A stretch of 25,921 bases of DNA, taken from Treponema sp. (GTDB lineage: Bacteria; Spirochaetota; Spirochaetia; Treponematales; Breznakiellaceae). The translations under genes and the position numbers were made by a program. Positions 6,019-13,629 of this stretch are shown here, piece after piece. The stretch's first letter is position 1. Every line of letters begins with the position of its first letter. The notes beneath the pieces are model-generated. The model did no database searches. It was not told where the DNA came from and saw nothing but the letters and a program-made list of their open reading frames with translations. Location of the stretch: positions 1 to 25,921 of the forward strand of contig JAITSE010000051.1 of the NCBI GenBank assembly GCA_031288005.1, in the 5' to 3' direction.

Positions 6019-7491
6019 CTATAAATCCCCCAAAAAAGTTTTTATTAGTTCCAGCTTGAGATTTCTTATTACTTCGGTGACGGACACCTTGTAGATATGC
6101 GGGTTAAGGAAGCGCTTATAGCTTTGATCGAAACTCTCAAGGTCCTCACGTACCAGCCAGCGTATGTCTTCCAGTGAAGGCCCCTCTTCAAGAGGCTCCC
6201 CGTCTTTCATGCGGAGTTTAAGAAGCGGTTCCGGTCCGGTCAAAGGAGTATGATAAAAATGGCGGTAATCCCCCGAAGGATGCCAGAATGCGTAGCGCTG
6301 TCCAGCCTCTATGCGGTCCGGGCCGCCGCCGGCTTCGTTAGAGCCTTCCTGCCCGGGGCATAGACCTAAGACATCCGCCAGGGCCATGCCATGGGCGTCC
6401 TTGATCCGCCAGACCTGCTTGACGCCGGGAGTGGTGGTTTTTTCCGGGTTGTCGGAGAATTTAATCGCCGGGCGGAGACGGCCCGAAAAATCTTCTTTCG
6501 CGATGAGCTTGTATACCCCGGTGAAGGCCGGGTCTCCGCCGCCGGTTACCATCTGCGTACCCACTCCCCAGAAATCGATGGGCGCGCCCGCGCTTGTAAG
6601 GGTCTGGATGATGGACTCGTCCAGGTCATTGGACGCCGCTATAGTCGCTTTGAAAAGCCCCGCCGCATCCAGCAGCTTCCGCACTTCCACCGAAAGGTAG
6701 TGAATATCCCCGGAATCCAGGCGGATCCCGAAGTTCTTCCCCTGCGCGGCAAGGCGCTTTCCCACGGCTATGGCGCTGGGCGCTCCGCTTTTCAGAGTGT
6801 CGTAAGTGTCAATGAGAAAAACCGGGTGTTTGGGATAGATTTCCGCATAGGCGGAAAAGGCGTCTTCCTCAGTGGCAAAGGACATCACCCATGAATGGGC
6901 CATAGTTCCCAATACAGGAATACCGAAGGCTTTTCCCGCCGCCGTGTTTGAGCTTCCCGAAGTCCCGCCGATAAAGGCCGCCCGGGAAGCTGACATGGCT
7001 CCGTCTTCGCCCTGCGCCCGGCGGAGGCCGAACTCCATGACAAGCCCCTTGCCGGAAGCCAGCCATACCCTTGCAGACTTTGTGGCGATGAGGCTTTGAA
7101 AGTTAATCGTGTTGAGAATGAGTCCCTCTAGAATCTGGCACTCGATAAGCCCGCCGTCCACCCGGACAAGAGGTTCCTGGGGAAACACCACCCGGCCCTC
7201 ATCCATGGCCCAGAGGGAGCCTGTAAAGTGGAAATCTTTCAGGTAAGAGAGGAAGTCTTCTTCAAAAATCCCCAGGCCCCTGAGATAAGCGATGTCGTCA
7301 TCTGAAAAGCCCAGATTTTCAATGGAATTTAGCAAAGGCCCCAGGCCCGCGAATATGGCGAAGCCCCCGTCGAAGGGCTGACGGCGGAAAAACACCTCAA
7401 AAACGGCCCGGCGGTTCATTCCCTTTTTCCAGTAGCCATGTGCCATGGTGAGGGAATAAAAGTCCGTAAACAGAGCCGAAGAGTTCTTCAT
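6019..7491 (-). CDS. pncB: Nicotinate phosphoribosyltransferase
   Basis: PncB joins nicotinate to PRPP to give nicotinate mononucleotide, an entry to NAD by salvage in the cytoplasm. The 490-residue protein starts with the family's typical LFTDFYSLTMAHGYW. It carries RRAQGEDGAMSASRAAFIGG (about 157-176), GTMAHSWVMS with the conserved His199 in the place of the phosphorylated histidine, FLIDTYDTLKSG (about 225-236) and the PRPP-region motif RLDSGD. Length matches the long bacterial form. The ATG overlaps the pncA stop in an ATGA, so the two are translationally coupled and lie in one minus-strand operon. A hairpin followed by T's lies downstream. Confidence 0.96.
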   Translation of the reverse strand: MKNSSALFTDFYSLTMAHGYWKKGMNRRAVFEVFFRRQPFDGGFAIFAGLGPLLNSIENLGFSDDDIAYLRGLGIFEEDFLSYLKDFHFTGSLWAMDEGRVVFPQEPLVRVDGGLIECQILEGLILNTINFQSLIATKSARVWLASGKGLVMEFGLRRAQGEDGAMSASRAAFIGGTSGSSNTAAGKAFGIPVLGTMAHSWVMSFATEEDAFSAYAEIYPKHPVFLIDTYDTLKSGAPSAIAVGKRLAAQGKNFGIRLDSGDIHYLSVEVRKLLDAAGLFKATIAASNDLDESIIQTLTSAGAPIDFWGVGTQMVTGGGDPAFTGVYKLIAKEDFSGRLRPAIKFSDNPEKTTTPGVKQVWRIKDAHGMALADVLGLCPGQEGSNEAGGGPDRIEAGQRYAFWHPSGDYRHFYHTPLTGPEPLLKLRMKDGEPLEEGPSLEDIRWLVREDLESFDQSYKRFLNPHIYKVSVTEVIRNLKLELIKTFLGDL

Positions 7492-8168
7492 TCCAGTTCC
7501 CCCGATTCGATGAGAAGTATCCCCGCGGCATCCATCGCCGAAAAAGCCTTCTCAACGGAGCCTTCTGGAAAGCCAACCCCCCGCACAGCGTCTTTGATGA
7601 CCGCTGTTTTGTAACCCAAAACCGCGGCGTCCATGGCGCTGTAAAACACGCAGTAGTCCGTGGCAAGCCCCCCCAGAAACACAGTTTTAATCCCCAGCCC
7701 TTTAAGGAAGCCGTCCAGCCCGGTGGGAGTTTTCCTGTCGTTTTCAAAGAACGCCGAATAGGAATCCAGGTTCCGCCTGAACCCTTTGCGGATGATGAGG
7801 CTGACGGGCCGCAAGTCCAGACTGTCGTGAAAGGCCGCCCCGGTCGTTCCCTGGACGCAGTGGACAGGCCAGAGAAGCTGTTCCCCCGCGCCGGGCAGGA
7901 CAAGCGAGTCCCCCGGTTTTTTTTCCGGATGAGAGGCGGCAAAGGAACAGTGGCCCGCAGGGTGCCAGTCAGCGGTGGCTATCACGGGAGCGCCTTCCAC
8001 GGCAAAGCGGGCGGCAAGGGCGTTCAGGGGCGCAATTACCGCGTCTCCTTGGGCCACAGCCAGCGTTCCCCGTGGACGCGCTTCCCCGGAAGACGCGGTA
8101 TACGCGGGGCAAAAATCATTCTGCACGTCAATTTCCAGCAGAACTGATTCACGGACAGCAAGGATCAT
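7488..8168 (-). CDS. pncA: Nicotinamidase (pyrazinamidase family)
   Basis: PncA hydrolyses nicotinamide to nicotinate and ammonia, supplying PncB. With the start at 8168 it has 226 residues; AAGGAG six bases before that ATG decides the start, although the frame stays open further upstream. The isochorismatase-fold features are present: EIDVQNDFCP with catalytic Asp14, ADWHPAGH with metal ligands D67, H69 and H73, the catalytic-triad Lys (K128 in IIRKGF), and the nucleophile Cys173 in GGLATDYCV. The pair pncA-pncB is a standard salvage operon. Confidence 0.95.
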   Translation of the reverse strand: MILAVRESVLLEIDVQNDFCPAYTASSGEARPRGTLAVAQGDAVIAPLNALAARFAVEGAPVIATADWHPAGHCSFAASHPEKKPGDSLVLPGAGEQLLWPVHCVQGTTGAAFHDSLDLRPVSLIIRKGFRRNLDSYSAFFENDRKTPTGLDGFLKGLGIKTVFLGGLATDYCVFYSAMDAAVLGYKTAVIKDAVRGVGFPEGSVEKAFSAMDAAGILLIESGELE

Positions 8169-8183
8169 AGGACACTCCTTTTC

Positions 8184-8261
8184 GTTTCCTGTAAAGACGG
8201 AAACCTGAGACCGCTTGCACGGTCCTGAACTTATTTTACGGGTTTGTTTTACAGCCCGCAA
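8184..8261 (-). promoter_or_regulatory. Predicted pncA promoter and structured leader
   Basis: On the minus strand TTGCGG (8261-8256) and TAAAAT (8238-8233) are separated by 17 bases, which predicts a start of transcription near 8226 and a leader of nearly 60 bases. The leader holds two hairpins, GACCG/CGGTC (8209-8224) and GTTTCC/GGAAAC (8184-8204), just before the AAGGAG. Whether they regulate translation cannot be told from sequence alone. Confidence 0.45.
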
Positions 8262-8389
8262 GGGCCGTGTACAGTCCGCAGGCTTGCACGTTCCAGATTT
8301 ATAACGCTGCGCTGAGAATCTTGAAGCCCAAAGCAGCCGCTTTACCGTCTGTAGATATCCTTAAATTATGAAAATTATATGAAAAATAT

Positions 8390-8418
8390 TTGACTGAAAA
8401 GACTTGAACGGCTAGAAT
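8390..8418 (+). promoter_or_regulatory. Promoter predicted to give a leaderless lipoprotein mRNA
   Basis: TTGACT (8390-8395) and TAGAAT (8413-8418) are separated by 17 bases, close to the housekeeping consensus. The ATG begins eight bases after the -10 box, so the transcript would start at or next to the start codon. No Shine-Dalgarno sequence is present. Confidence 0.6.
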
Positions 8419-8426
8419 AGAAATGT

Positions 8427-8993
8427 ATGAGAAAGCTGATTTGCATATTATTGTTTGCGTCTTTTTTTGCCCTTTCCTGCAAGACGGAGCCTGAGTATGT
8501 GGCCTCCCAGCCTGAGCTTCCCTCCGCTCCGCAGTCTGCGGCTGTTGAAATCCCGTTCCAGCCTCCTGAGCCTGCCGCTGAAGAAGAAGCCTTTGATCCA
8601 AACAATGTATCGCAGGAACTGTTTGACGCCACGCTGCTTGAAGTACAGCAGTTCATATCGGCCCTGAACAGCATTATCCGCGCCCAGAAATACGAAGAGT
8701 GGATAAAAAATCTCAGCCAGGAATACATCGATACCTATAGTTCCCCGGATTACCTGAGAAAAGCATCTCTGGATCCTCTTTTCAGGCGGGAAAAAATCGT
8801 ACTCAGGAACCTTAGAGACTTTTTTATATACAATGTTGTGCCTTCCAGGGCAAATATTGATAAAGTCGAAGTGAACGATATTGAATTTATTACCCCAACA
8901 CGGGTAAAATCCTATACGGTAAATGAAAAAGGCCAGCGTCTCCGCCTATATGAACTGGAAAAGAACGGCGACGCGTGGAAAATAGTCAGATGA
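8427..8993 (+). CDS. Lipoprotein, unknown function
   Basis: The protein has 188 residues. The signal sequence MRKLICILLFASFF ends in a lipobox ALSC, with Cys18 as the lipidated residue. A Pro/Glu/Ala-rich linker (about 20-58) tethers a C-terminal domain. That domain starts with a helical part (QELFDATLLEVQQFISALNS, EEWIKNLSQEYIDTY) and ends in beta strands (VKSYTVNEKGQRLRLYELEKN, WKIVR). The end resembles small NTF2-like or DUF4440-like domains, but the fit is weak. It is probably periplasmic, anchored to a membrane. A strong promoter with no leader precedes it, and a small hairpin (9003-9017) follows the stop. A treponeme-restricted lipoprotein is likely. Confidence 0.78.
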   Translation: MRKLICILLFASFFALSCKTEPEYVASQPELPSAPQSAAVEIPFQPPEPAAEEEAFDPNNVSQELFDATLLEVQQFISALNSIIRAQKYEEWIKNLSQEYIDTYSSPDYLRKASLDPLFRREKIVLRNLRDFFIYNVVPSRANIDKVEVNDIEFITPTRVKSYTVNEKGQRLRLYELEKNGDAWKIVR

Positions 8994-9002
8994 GCTTTTC
9001 AC

Positions 9003-9108
9003 CGGACCTAATGTCCGCGTCAGGTTTCCGCGATCCCTGTGTTCGATGGGAAAGCTCAAAGCGGCTTGACAGGCTTTGCCTGTCTTTCAAAACTAAAGCT
9101 GCGGAAAC
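9003..9108. repeat. Nested palindromes with GTTTCCGC/GCGGAAAC outer stem
   Basis: CGGAC/GTCCG (9003-9017) directly follows the lipoprotein stop. GTTTCCGC (9024-9031) pairs with GCGGAAAC (9101-9108), enclosing the hairpin GACAGGC-TTT-GCCTGTC (9068-9084). Related CGGAAAC/GTTTCCG palindromes occur at 8184-8204, 12791-12815, 12914-12930 and 16093-16121. Confidence 0.55.
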
Positions 9109-9113
9109 TGCAT

Positions 9114-9146
9114 AGCGGGGTATTAAACCCTCAATACGAATAAAAA
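9114..9146 (+). repeat. GGGGTATTAAACC element, plus copy
   Basis: The core gcggggtattaaaccctc is followed by AATA and CGAATAAAA. It is nearly identical to the copy at 5983-6015 apart from the variable four to five bases. It ends about ten bases before the AAGGAG of the next gene, so it lies within or next to that gene's leader. Confidence 0.65.
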
Positions 9147-9169
9147 TAAAACGAATAAGGAGTTATTTA

Positions 9170-9889
9170 ATGAAAAAGATGATGCGCTTGGGCGCCCTTA
9201 TGATGGTATTGCTGGCTGCCGGCGGCATTCCGGTAATGGGGCAGGATGCCGGCAGAGAAAAGTCGGTAGAAGAATCGTACCGTGAGACAATGGAGATGAT
9301 GATTATCCGGGAGCAAAGCCGGGCGGACAGCCTGGAAATGAAGTTTATTGCTCTTGAGTACATCGAGAGCGCGATTGAAAAGGGCAATACAGGGCCGGAT
9401 GTTTTGGGCGCCCTGGAATACCTGGCGCTGGAAGGAATATTAAATACAATCCGGGAAAACAACCGGATTACAAACAATTACCCTGAAGTCAGGCGCAGGG
9501 CGGTGCAGTACCTTGGGAATGTAGGCACGCCGGAAGCGAAAAGTCTTCTGATTCGGCTTATCCGTACCGATAAAGAGCCGATGATCCTTCAGGAAGCGGT
9601 AAAAGCCCTGGGAAAAATTGGCTCTAACGATAACAATGAAACCGTTAACGCCATAACGGGGATAATTGACCGGAAGTATCATCTAAATCAGCCGGATAAC
9701 CTTCTTGCCTTTTCAGCGCTGGATGCTTACGACAAAATCGCCAAAACAAACGGCGGCCTTAATGATCCGCTGGCAGTCCAAACCATAATCAGCATTGTTG
9801 AAGGCAACTATTCGCCGACTGTAAGAAACCGGGCCAAACAGGTATTGAAAAACCTGCGGGAATATTCCTCAGCCGGGAACAGCCGCTGA
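9170..9889 (+). CDS. Exported HEAT-like repeat protein
   Basis: The protein has 239 residues with a signal peptide (MKKMMRLGALMMVLLAAGG, cleavage likely after VMG near residue 24). The mature part is alpha-helical with HEAT or PBS-lyase-like repeats: VRRRAVQYLGNVGTPEAKSL, LQEAVKALGKIGS, and VRNRAKQVLKNL at the end. Such repeats form a curved scaffold for protein contacts; the partner is unknown. AAGGAG lies seven bases before the ATG, a good Shine-Dalgarno site, unlike several neighbours. The protein is probably periplasmic. Its location between a lipoprotein and a transporter does not point to a pathway. Confidence 0.8.
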   Translation: MKKMMRLGALMMVLLAAGGIPVMGQDAGREKSVEESYRETMEMMIIREQSRADSLEMKFIALEYIESAIEKGNTGPDVLGALEYLALEGILNTIRENNRITNNYPEVRRRAVQYLGNVGTPEAKSLLIRLIRTDKEPMILQEAVKALGKIGSNDNNETVNAITGIIDRKYHLNQPDNLLAFSALDAYDKIAKTNGGLNDPLAVQTIISIVEGNYSPTVRNRAKQVLKNLREYSSAGNSR

Positions 9890-9943
9890 TCAAGCAAATC
9901 CGCCGCGGCGCTGGAACCTGAGACCGGAGTTTGTAGTTCGCAA

Positions 9944-9972
9944 TTGACCGGGTATGAATTCTATACTATACT
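9944..9972 (+). promoter_or_regulatory. Promoter predicted to give a leaderless transporter mRNA
   Basis: TTGACC (9944-9949) and TATACT (9967-9972) are separated by 17 bases. The ATG starts six bases after the -10 box, which places the expected first base of the transcript at the start codon. No Shine-Dalgarno sequence is present. Confidence 0.65.
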
Positions 9973-9978
9973 ACCGCA

Positions 9979-11271
9979 ATGAAATGGATCGTTCTGATTC
10001 TCGCGGTGATCATGTACGCATTGATCGTTATCTTCCCTCAAAAAAAATCTTGGGCGAGCGTGGGGGCTGCCATTTTAATGATAAGCCTTCGCGCTCTTGG
10101 CCATGAAGAAACTTTTGGCGCCCTCATACAAGAGGCGGGGGCGGAGCTCATCAACTGGGATGTTCTAATGATCTTTGTGGGGAGCCTTGTGATCGCGGAA
10201 CTGTTCATTTATTCCCGCGTCCCCGCCGCCATAGCGGATCACATTGTCCTGCGTTCCCCCAACGTAGGCATAGCGATTGTAGCAATACTGATAATGACCG
10301 GCTTCATCTCCGCTTTTGTGGAAAATGTCGCTACTGTCCTGGTGATGGCCCCCATAGCCCTTGCGCTGTGCAAGAAGCTGGAACTGGACCCCCTCTACTT
10401 CATGGTAGGGCTTGCGGTGATGGCCAACCTCGAAGGAACAGCCACTCTTGTCGGAGATCCCCCGTCCATGATTTTCGCCGATTTTACCGGTTACGGCTTC
10501 AATGACTTTTTCGTCCTCTATGGCAGGCCGTCAATATTTTTCGCGATTCAAATGGGTATGCTCGTAGGGGCCGTTTTCTTTTATGCGTATTTTGCCCGAA
10601 AGGGAAGCGGCAAGGTAGAAGTTGAAGTTGAAAAAACCCTGAGCTTTATTCCCACAGTTCTTCTTATTCTGATGATACTTGGACTCGCGATTCTGTCGTT
10701 TGTGTTTGGCGGCATCTCCGTCTGGTCAGGACTTCTGGTGGTCTTTCTTGGAATAGGAGGACTCATCTGGTATCACATGCGTGAAGGCCGGGAAAAATCA
10801 GCGGAACTCGTGAAGAACCTCGACTGGGATACGGCTCTTTTCCTGCTGGGCATCTTCGTGGTGGTGGGCGCTGTGGGAGAAGTGGGGCTGCTCCACGACT
10901 TTTCCCGCTTCCTCTCTCAGATCGTGGGACAAAATGTGTTCATGGGTTTTGTCCTCATCGTGCTTGTATCCACCTTGATCAGCGGTTTTGTGGATAACGT
11001 ACCCTACATCATCGTGATGCTCCCCGTGGCCGCCGAGATGGCCGGCGGTTTGGGACTGCGGCAGGAACTCTATATGTTCGCCCTGCTCGTCGGCTCCTGC
11101 CTGGGAGGGAATCTTACACCTTTCGGCGCCTCCGCCAACATAGTTTCCATAGGAATCCTGAAAAAACAGGGCCGGGAATGTTCATTTGCCCAGTGGCTGA
11201 AAATCAGCCTGCCCTTTACGTTTCTAACCACGATAGCTTCCGCGGCCTTTATCTGGTTCGTGTGGCAATAG
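9979..11271 (+). CDS. ArsB/NhaD/SLC13-type ion transporter
   Basis: This is a 430-residue inner-membrane protein with about eleven hydrophobic segments. It has the two half-motifs of the ion transporter superfamily: FVENVATVLVMAPIALAL followed by LEGTATLVGDPPSMIF in the first half, and FVDNVPYIIVMLPVAAEM followed by GSCLGGNLTPFGASANIV in the second. These re-entrant loops are typical of ArsB, NhaD and citrate-type carriers. Substrate cannot be assigned; a Na+/H+ antiporter or an anion (arsenite or carboxylate) carrier are both possible, and no ars genes lie nearby. The gene stands alone and converges on the M20 amidohydrolase gene. Confidence 0.88.
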   Translation: MKWIVLILAVIMYALIVIFPQKKSWASVGAAILMISLRALGHEETFGALIQEAGAELINWDVLMIFVGSLVIAELFIYSRVPAAIADHIVLRSPNVGIAIVAILIMTGFISAFVENVATVLVMAPIALALCKKLELDPLYFMVGLAVMANLEGTATLVGDPPSMIFADFTGYGFNDFFVLYGRPSIFFAIQMGMLVGAVFFYAYFARKGSGKVEVEVEKTLSFIPTVLLILMILGLAILSFVFGGISVWSGLLVVFLGIGGLIWYHMREGREKSAELVKNLDWDTALFLLGIFVVVGAVGEVGLLHDFSRFLSQIVGQNVFMGFVLIVLVSTLISGFVDNVPYIIVMLPVAAEMAGGLGLRQELYMFALLVGSCLGGNLTPFGASANIVSIGILKKQGRECSFAQWLKISLPFTFLTTIASAAFIWFVWQ

Positions 11272-11311
11272 TAATTGCCGTGCAATAGTAACTGCCCAAT
11301 AAATAATTGCC
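11262..11311. repeat. Imperfect tandem repeat between convergent genes
   Basis: Three imperfect tandem units (gtggcaatagtaattgcc, gtgcaatagtaactgcc, caataaataattgcc) begin inside the last codons of the transporter gene. The first is also a perfect hairpin, GGCAAT-AGTA-ATTGCC (11264-11279), across the TAG stop. No T-tract follows. Confidence 0.45.
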
Positions 11312-11323
11312 AAGCAAAGCGGC

Positions 11324-12523
11324 TTAGAGGCTCTTCACCTTGGCGGCGCGGTTCGCCTTGAACTCGTCCCTCGTCTTTTTGCGGAATTCCTCATCCCGCA
11401 GCGTCTTTAAAACAAGCAAGGCAAGCGCCTGAGCGCCTTTCTCCATAGCGTCGAAGGCTTCGGCTTTAAGGGTAGCCTCGGCAAACTCCCTGGTATGAAG
11501 GGCAAAATCCTCACGGGTAATGGAAATGAGCGGCTGCACGGACGGGCAGCGGTAACTGACATTCCCCACGTCCGTAGACCCCAAGGGCGGCGATACGCTT
11601 TTCACAGGCAGCCCGAGGCTTTGGAACAGCGCCTCAATTTCCTCTTCCAGCGTGGCAATGCGGATCATATCGGCGAAATCATCGCAGCTCCGGCGCAGTT
11701 CCACGCCGCAGTCCATGGCCAAAGCCGCTCCCCTGGCGCATTTGCTTATAATGTCGTCCATAAGAGCCAGGTTTCCCATGGAAGCGGCGCGAAATTCAAG
11801 GCTCACGGAAGCGCGCCCCGGTATCACGTTGGCCGCGCTGCCCCCGCCGCTTATGACAGCGTTTACATAGGCGTCAGGGGTGAAACATTCACGCCGGGCA
11901 TCGATAAGATCGATGAACTTCCGGGCCGCGGCCAGCGCCGACCGTCCCCGCCAAGGAGCCGCTACCGCGTGGGCGGTCTGCCCCGAGAATTCCACCACAT
12001 ATCCCCTAAGGCTCAGGGCGGCCATATTCGCCTGTGAGAAGCCGCCGCCGCCGCAGCTATGCATCATCACGGCAAGATCAAGCCCGTCAAAGACGCCTTT
12101 CTCAGCCATGAGTATCTTTGCCCCGGCAGTCTCCTCGTCAGGAGTCCCAATGACGCAGACTGTTCCGTTTATAAGGTCCTTGAGTTCCGCCAGGGCAAGA
12201 GCGGCAAGCACAGACAAAGCGCCGTGCAGGTTATGCCCGCAGCCATGCCCCACCTCAGGCAGAGCGTCATATTCCGCCAGAATCGCGGCTTTCGGCCCCC
12301 TGCCGGCATCAAGGATCGCCCGGAAAGCCGTAGAAAGCCCGCGGAAGGGATACTCCACCGTGTATCCGGCTTTTTTAAGAATGGAAACCATCTTGCGGGA
12401 GCTTTCAAATTCCTGCCCGGAAAGCTCAGGATTCGCGCAGAGATCATCGCTTAAGGTTTTCGCTGTTCTTGCGTGTTTTTCAACCGCTTCTTTTACGCGG
12501 CAGGCAATTTCCTGCTTGTCCAT
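11324..12523 (-). CDS. M20 family amidohydrolase (M20D type)
   Basis: This is a 399-residue metal-dependent amidohydrolase or peptidase. It has the M20 core: AILAEYDALPEVGHGCGHNLHG with H93, C95 and H97, the Glu pair in GTPDEETAGA (130-131), and MMHSCG with H155. A lid or dimerisation domain follows from about residue 172. It ends with the substrate-side motif GSTDVGNVSY. The sequence resembles the aminoacylase/AbgB/PM20D2 group, which cleaves N-acyl amino acids or similar amides; the exact substrate is unknown. GGAGG six bases before the ATG fixes the start. No signal peptide is present, so it is cytoplasmic. It appears to be a single-gene unit. Confidence 0.9.
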   Translation of the reverse strand: MDKQEIACRVKEAVEKHARTAKTLSDDLCANPELSGQEFESSRKMVSILKKAGYTVEYPFRGLSTAFRAILDAGRGPKAAILAEYDALPEVGHGCGHNLHGALSVLAALALAELKDLINGTVCVIGTPDEETAGAKILMAEKGVFDGLDLAVMMHSCGGGGFSQANMAALSLRGYVVEFSGQTAHAVAAPWRGRSALAAARKFIDLIDARRECFTPDAYVNAVISGGGSAANVIPGRASVSLEFRAASMGNLALMDDIISKCARGAALAMDCGVELRRSCDDFADMIRIATLEEEIEALFQSLGLPVKSVSPPLGSTDVGNVSYRCPSVQPLISITREDFALHTREFAEATLKAEAFDAMEKGAQALALLVLKTLRDEEFRKKTRDEFKANRAAKVKSL

Positions 12524-12573
12524 GACATTCCTCCGGTCTCAACATACCTGGATAACTCTGTTTAGGCAAGGCT

Positions 12574-12650
12574 GAAACCTGCTCCGCAGGTTTCTAAGGA
12601 GTTTTTGAGCCCTTTGTTACTGTGAACCTTTTAGGCGGCAAAAAACTCCT
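12574..12650. repeat. Structured intergenic element, copy 2
   Basis: A hairpin GAAACCTGC-TCC-GCAGGTTTC (12574-12594) is followed three bases later by GGAGTTTTT. AGGAGTTTTT (12597-12606) pairs with AAAAACTCCT (12641-12650). The hairpin, three-base gap and GGAGTTTT stem repeat the plan of the elements at 1-210 and 13628-13737. No downstream GAGAC hairpin is seen in this copy. Confidence 0.65.
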
Positions 12651-12790
12651 CGCACTTTTTTCCCCGGAAAATCAGTCCGTGGATAAGTCAGTGGACTTGT
12701 TCTCACGGCTTGTACTGTCATACACGGGATGTGTACACTCATACAAAGCTTTTAATTTTGGATTAGAGAGCCTGACCCAAAACTAATTGA

Positions 12791-12939
12791 CCATCGGAAA
12801 TTGCGTTTCCGATGGTTTTGGACAGGCTTGAGCCTACGGCTCTTGCAGTTTTTCAGGCTTTCAGCCTTGCAAAACTGCGAAAAATAAGGTTGCTTTCCCA
12901 AAAATTGAAGTTGCGGAAACTTCGTTTCCGATGGGAAAG
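12791..12939. repeat. Structured intergenic element, variant with GCAGTTTT/AAAACTGC
   Basis: Several stems stand in a row. CCATCGGAAA (12791-12800) pairs with TTTCCGATGG (12806-12815). GAGCC-TAC-GGCTC (12830-12842) is followed two bases later by GCAGTTTT (12845-12852), which pairs with AAAACTGC (12871-12878) around a small AGGCT/AGCCT hairpin. CTTTCCCA (12893-12900) pairs with TGGGAAAG (12932-12939) around CGGAAAC-TTC-GTTTCCG (12914-12930). The GCAG/CTGC stem differs from the GGAG/CTCC of the other copies at both paired positions. The last stem ends 21 bases before the next gene's ATG. Confidence 0.6.
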
Positions 12940-12960
12940 TCTCTAGGGAGAAAAAAGATA

Positions 12961-13527
12961 ATGAAAATCGACTATGTTCCCCGGCAAGACTTGGAATTTG
13001 ACGGCTGGCTCAAGTTCATCGTTCTGTATACAGCGGAGAAATGCTCAGGCAAGCCGCCTGAATGGGACCACATTCCGCAGACGGCGTTGACGGCGCTCAA
13101 GGACGCTCTGGCGGCCTGGACCGCAGCCTACGAGCAGACTCTTGTCCCCCACACTTCGCCTGAGACAAAAGAGAAAATCCGGATCCGCAAGACTACGGAG
13201 AGCGCGATTCGGGGCTTCGTGAACCGCTGGCTCCGCTTCGAGCTTGTAACCAACGAGGACCGGGACAAAATGAAGATTCCAAACCGGAACGCAAGGCCCG
13301 CGCCGGTCCCCAAACCTCATGAAGCGCCCTATATCCATGTCTCAACGCCCCTGCCCCGCATTTTTCGCTTCCGTTTCCGCGGCTCAGACTCTATACGCTG
13401 GGGCAAGCCCGCCCGCGTTCACGGGATTGAGGTCTACTGGATCATCGCTGACGCGCCGCCTGAAACGCTCGAAGGCTTTCCGCACTGCACCTTCGCCACG
13501 AAAAGCCCCCTCGATCTGAGCTTCTAG
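12961..13527 (+). CDS. Treponemal unknown-function protein, ended by an in-frame amber codon
   Basis: The ATG at 12961, behind AGGGAG, opens a 188-codon frame starting MKIDYVPRQDLEFDGWLKF; an earlier ATG at 12931 lies in a palindrome and is less likely. From memory the sequence matches a family of about 220 residues found in many copies in treponemes and some Bacteroidetes. It has an N-terminal helical half (EWDHIPQTALTALKDALAAW, then a bridge with LVTNEDRDKM) and a C-terminal beta half (FRFRFRGSDSIRWGKPARVH, then EVYWIIADAP). Function is unknown. The frame stops at TAG 13525-13527 after SPLDLSF, but the family's usual last strands follow in the same frame. TAG also ends the radical SAM, transporter, pncB and cvpA genes, so it is a normal stop here. 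Confidence 0.75.
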   Translation: MKIDYVPRQDLEFDGWLKFIVLYTAEKCSGKPPEWDHIPQTALTALKDALAAWTAAYEQTLVPHTSPETKEKIRIRKTTESAIRGFVNRWLRFELVTNEDRDKMKIPNRNARPAPVPKPHEAPYIHVSTPLPRIFRFRFRGSDSIRWGKPARVHGIEVYWIIADAPPETLEGFPHCTFATKSPLDLSF

Positions 13528-13629
13528 GACGCGCATCGCGGCAAGAAAGTTTTCTTCGCAGCCCGTTGGGAGTCAGGCCCCTCCAAAGAGGGCCCCGAGA
13601 CAGCCATTTTCAGCGCGATTGTTCCTTGA
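13525..13629 (+). pseudogene. In-frame continuation beyond the amber codon
   Basis: Reading on after TAG in the same frame gives 33 residues starting DAHRGKKVFFAARWESGPSK and ending FSAIVP, then TGA at 13627-13629. This matches the conserved end of the family as I recall it, a GK-V-F-RWEN-G-KGPWS-I-SAIIP pattern. A single amber codon therefore separates the two parts, with no frameshift. It is either a recent nonsense mutation, a suppressed or read-through codon, or a sequencing error. Confidence 0.7.

Noticed and set aside
5098..9146. GGGGTATTAAACC repeats as integron attC sites
   Set aside because: The cores do not fit the GTTRRRY/RYYYAAC pair, no integrase gene is present, and the intervening genes are not a cassette array.
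11880..12575. Plus-strand open frames opposite the M20 amidohydrolase
   Set aside because: The M20 gene has its metal ligands and a good ribosome site; the opposite frames have neither motifs nor start signals.
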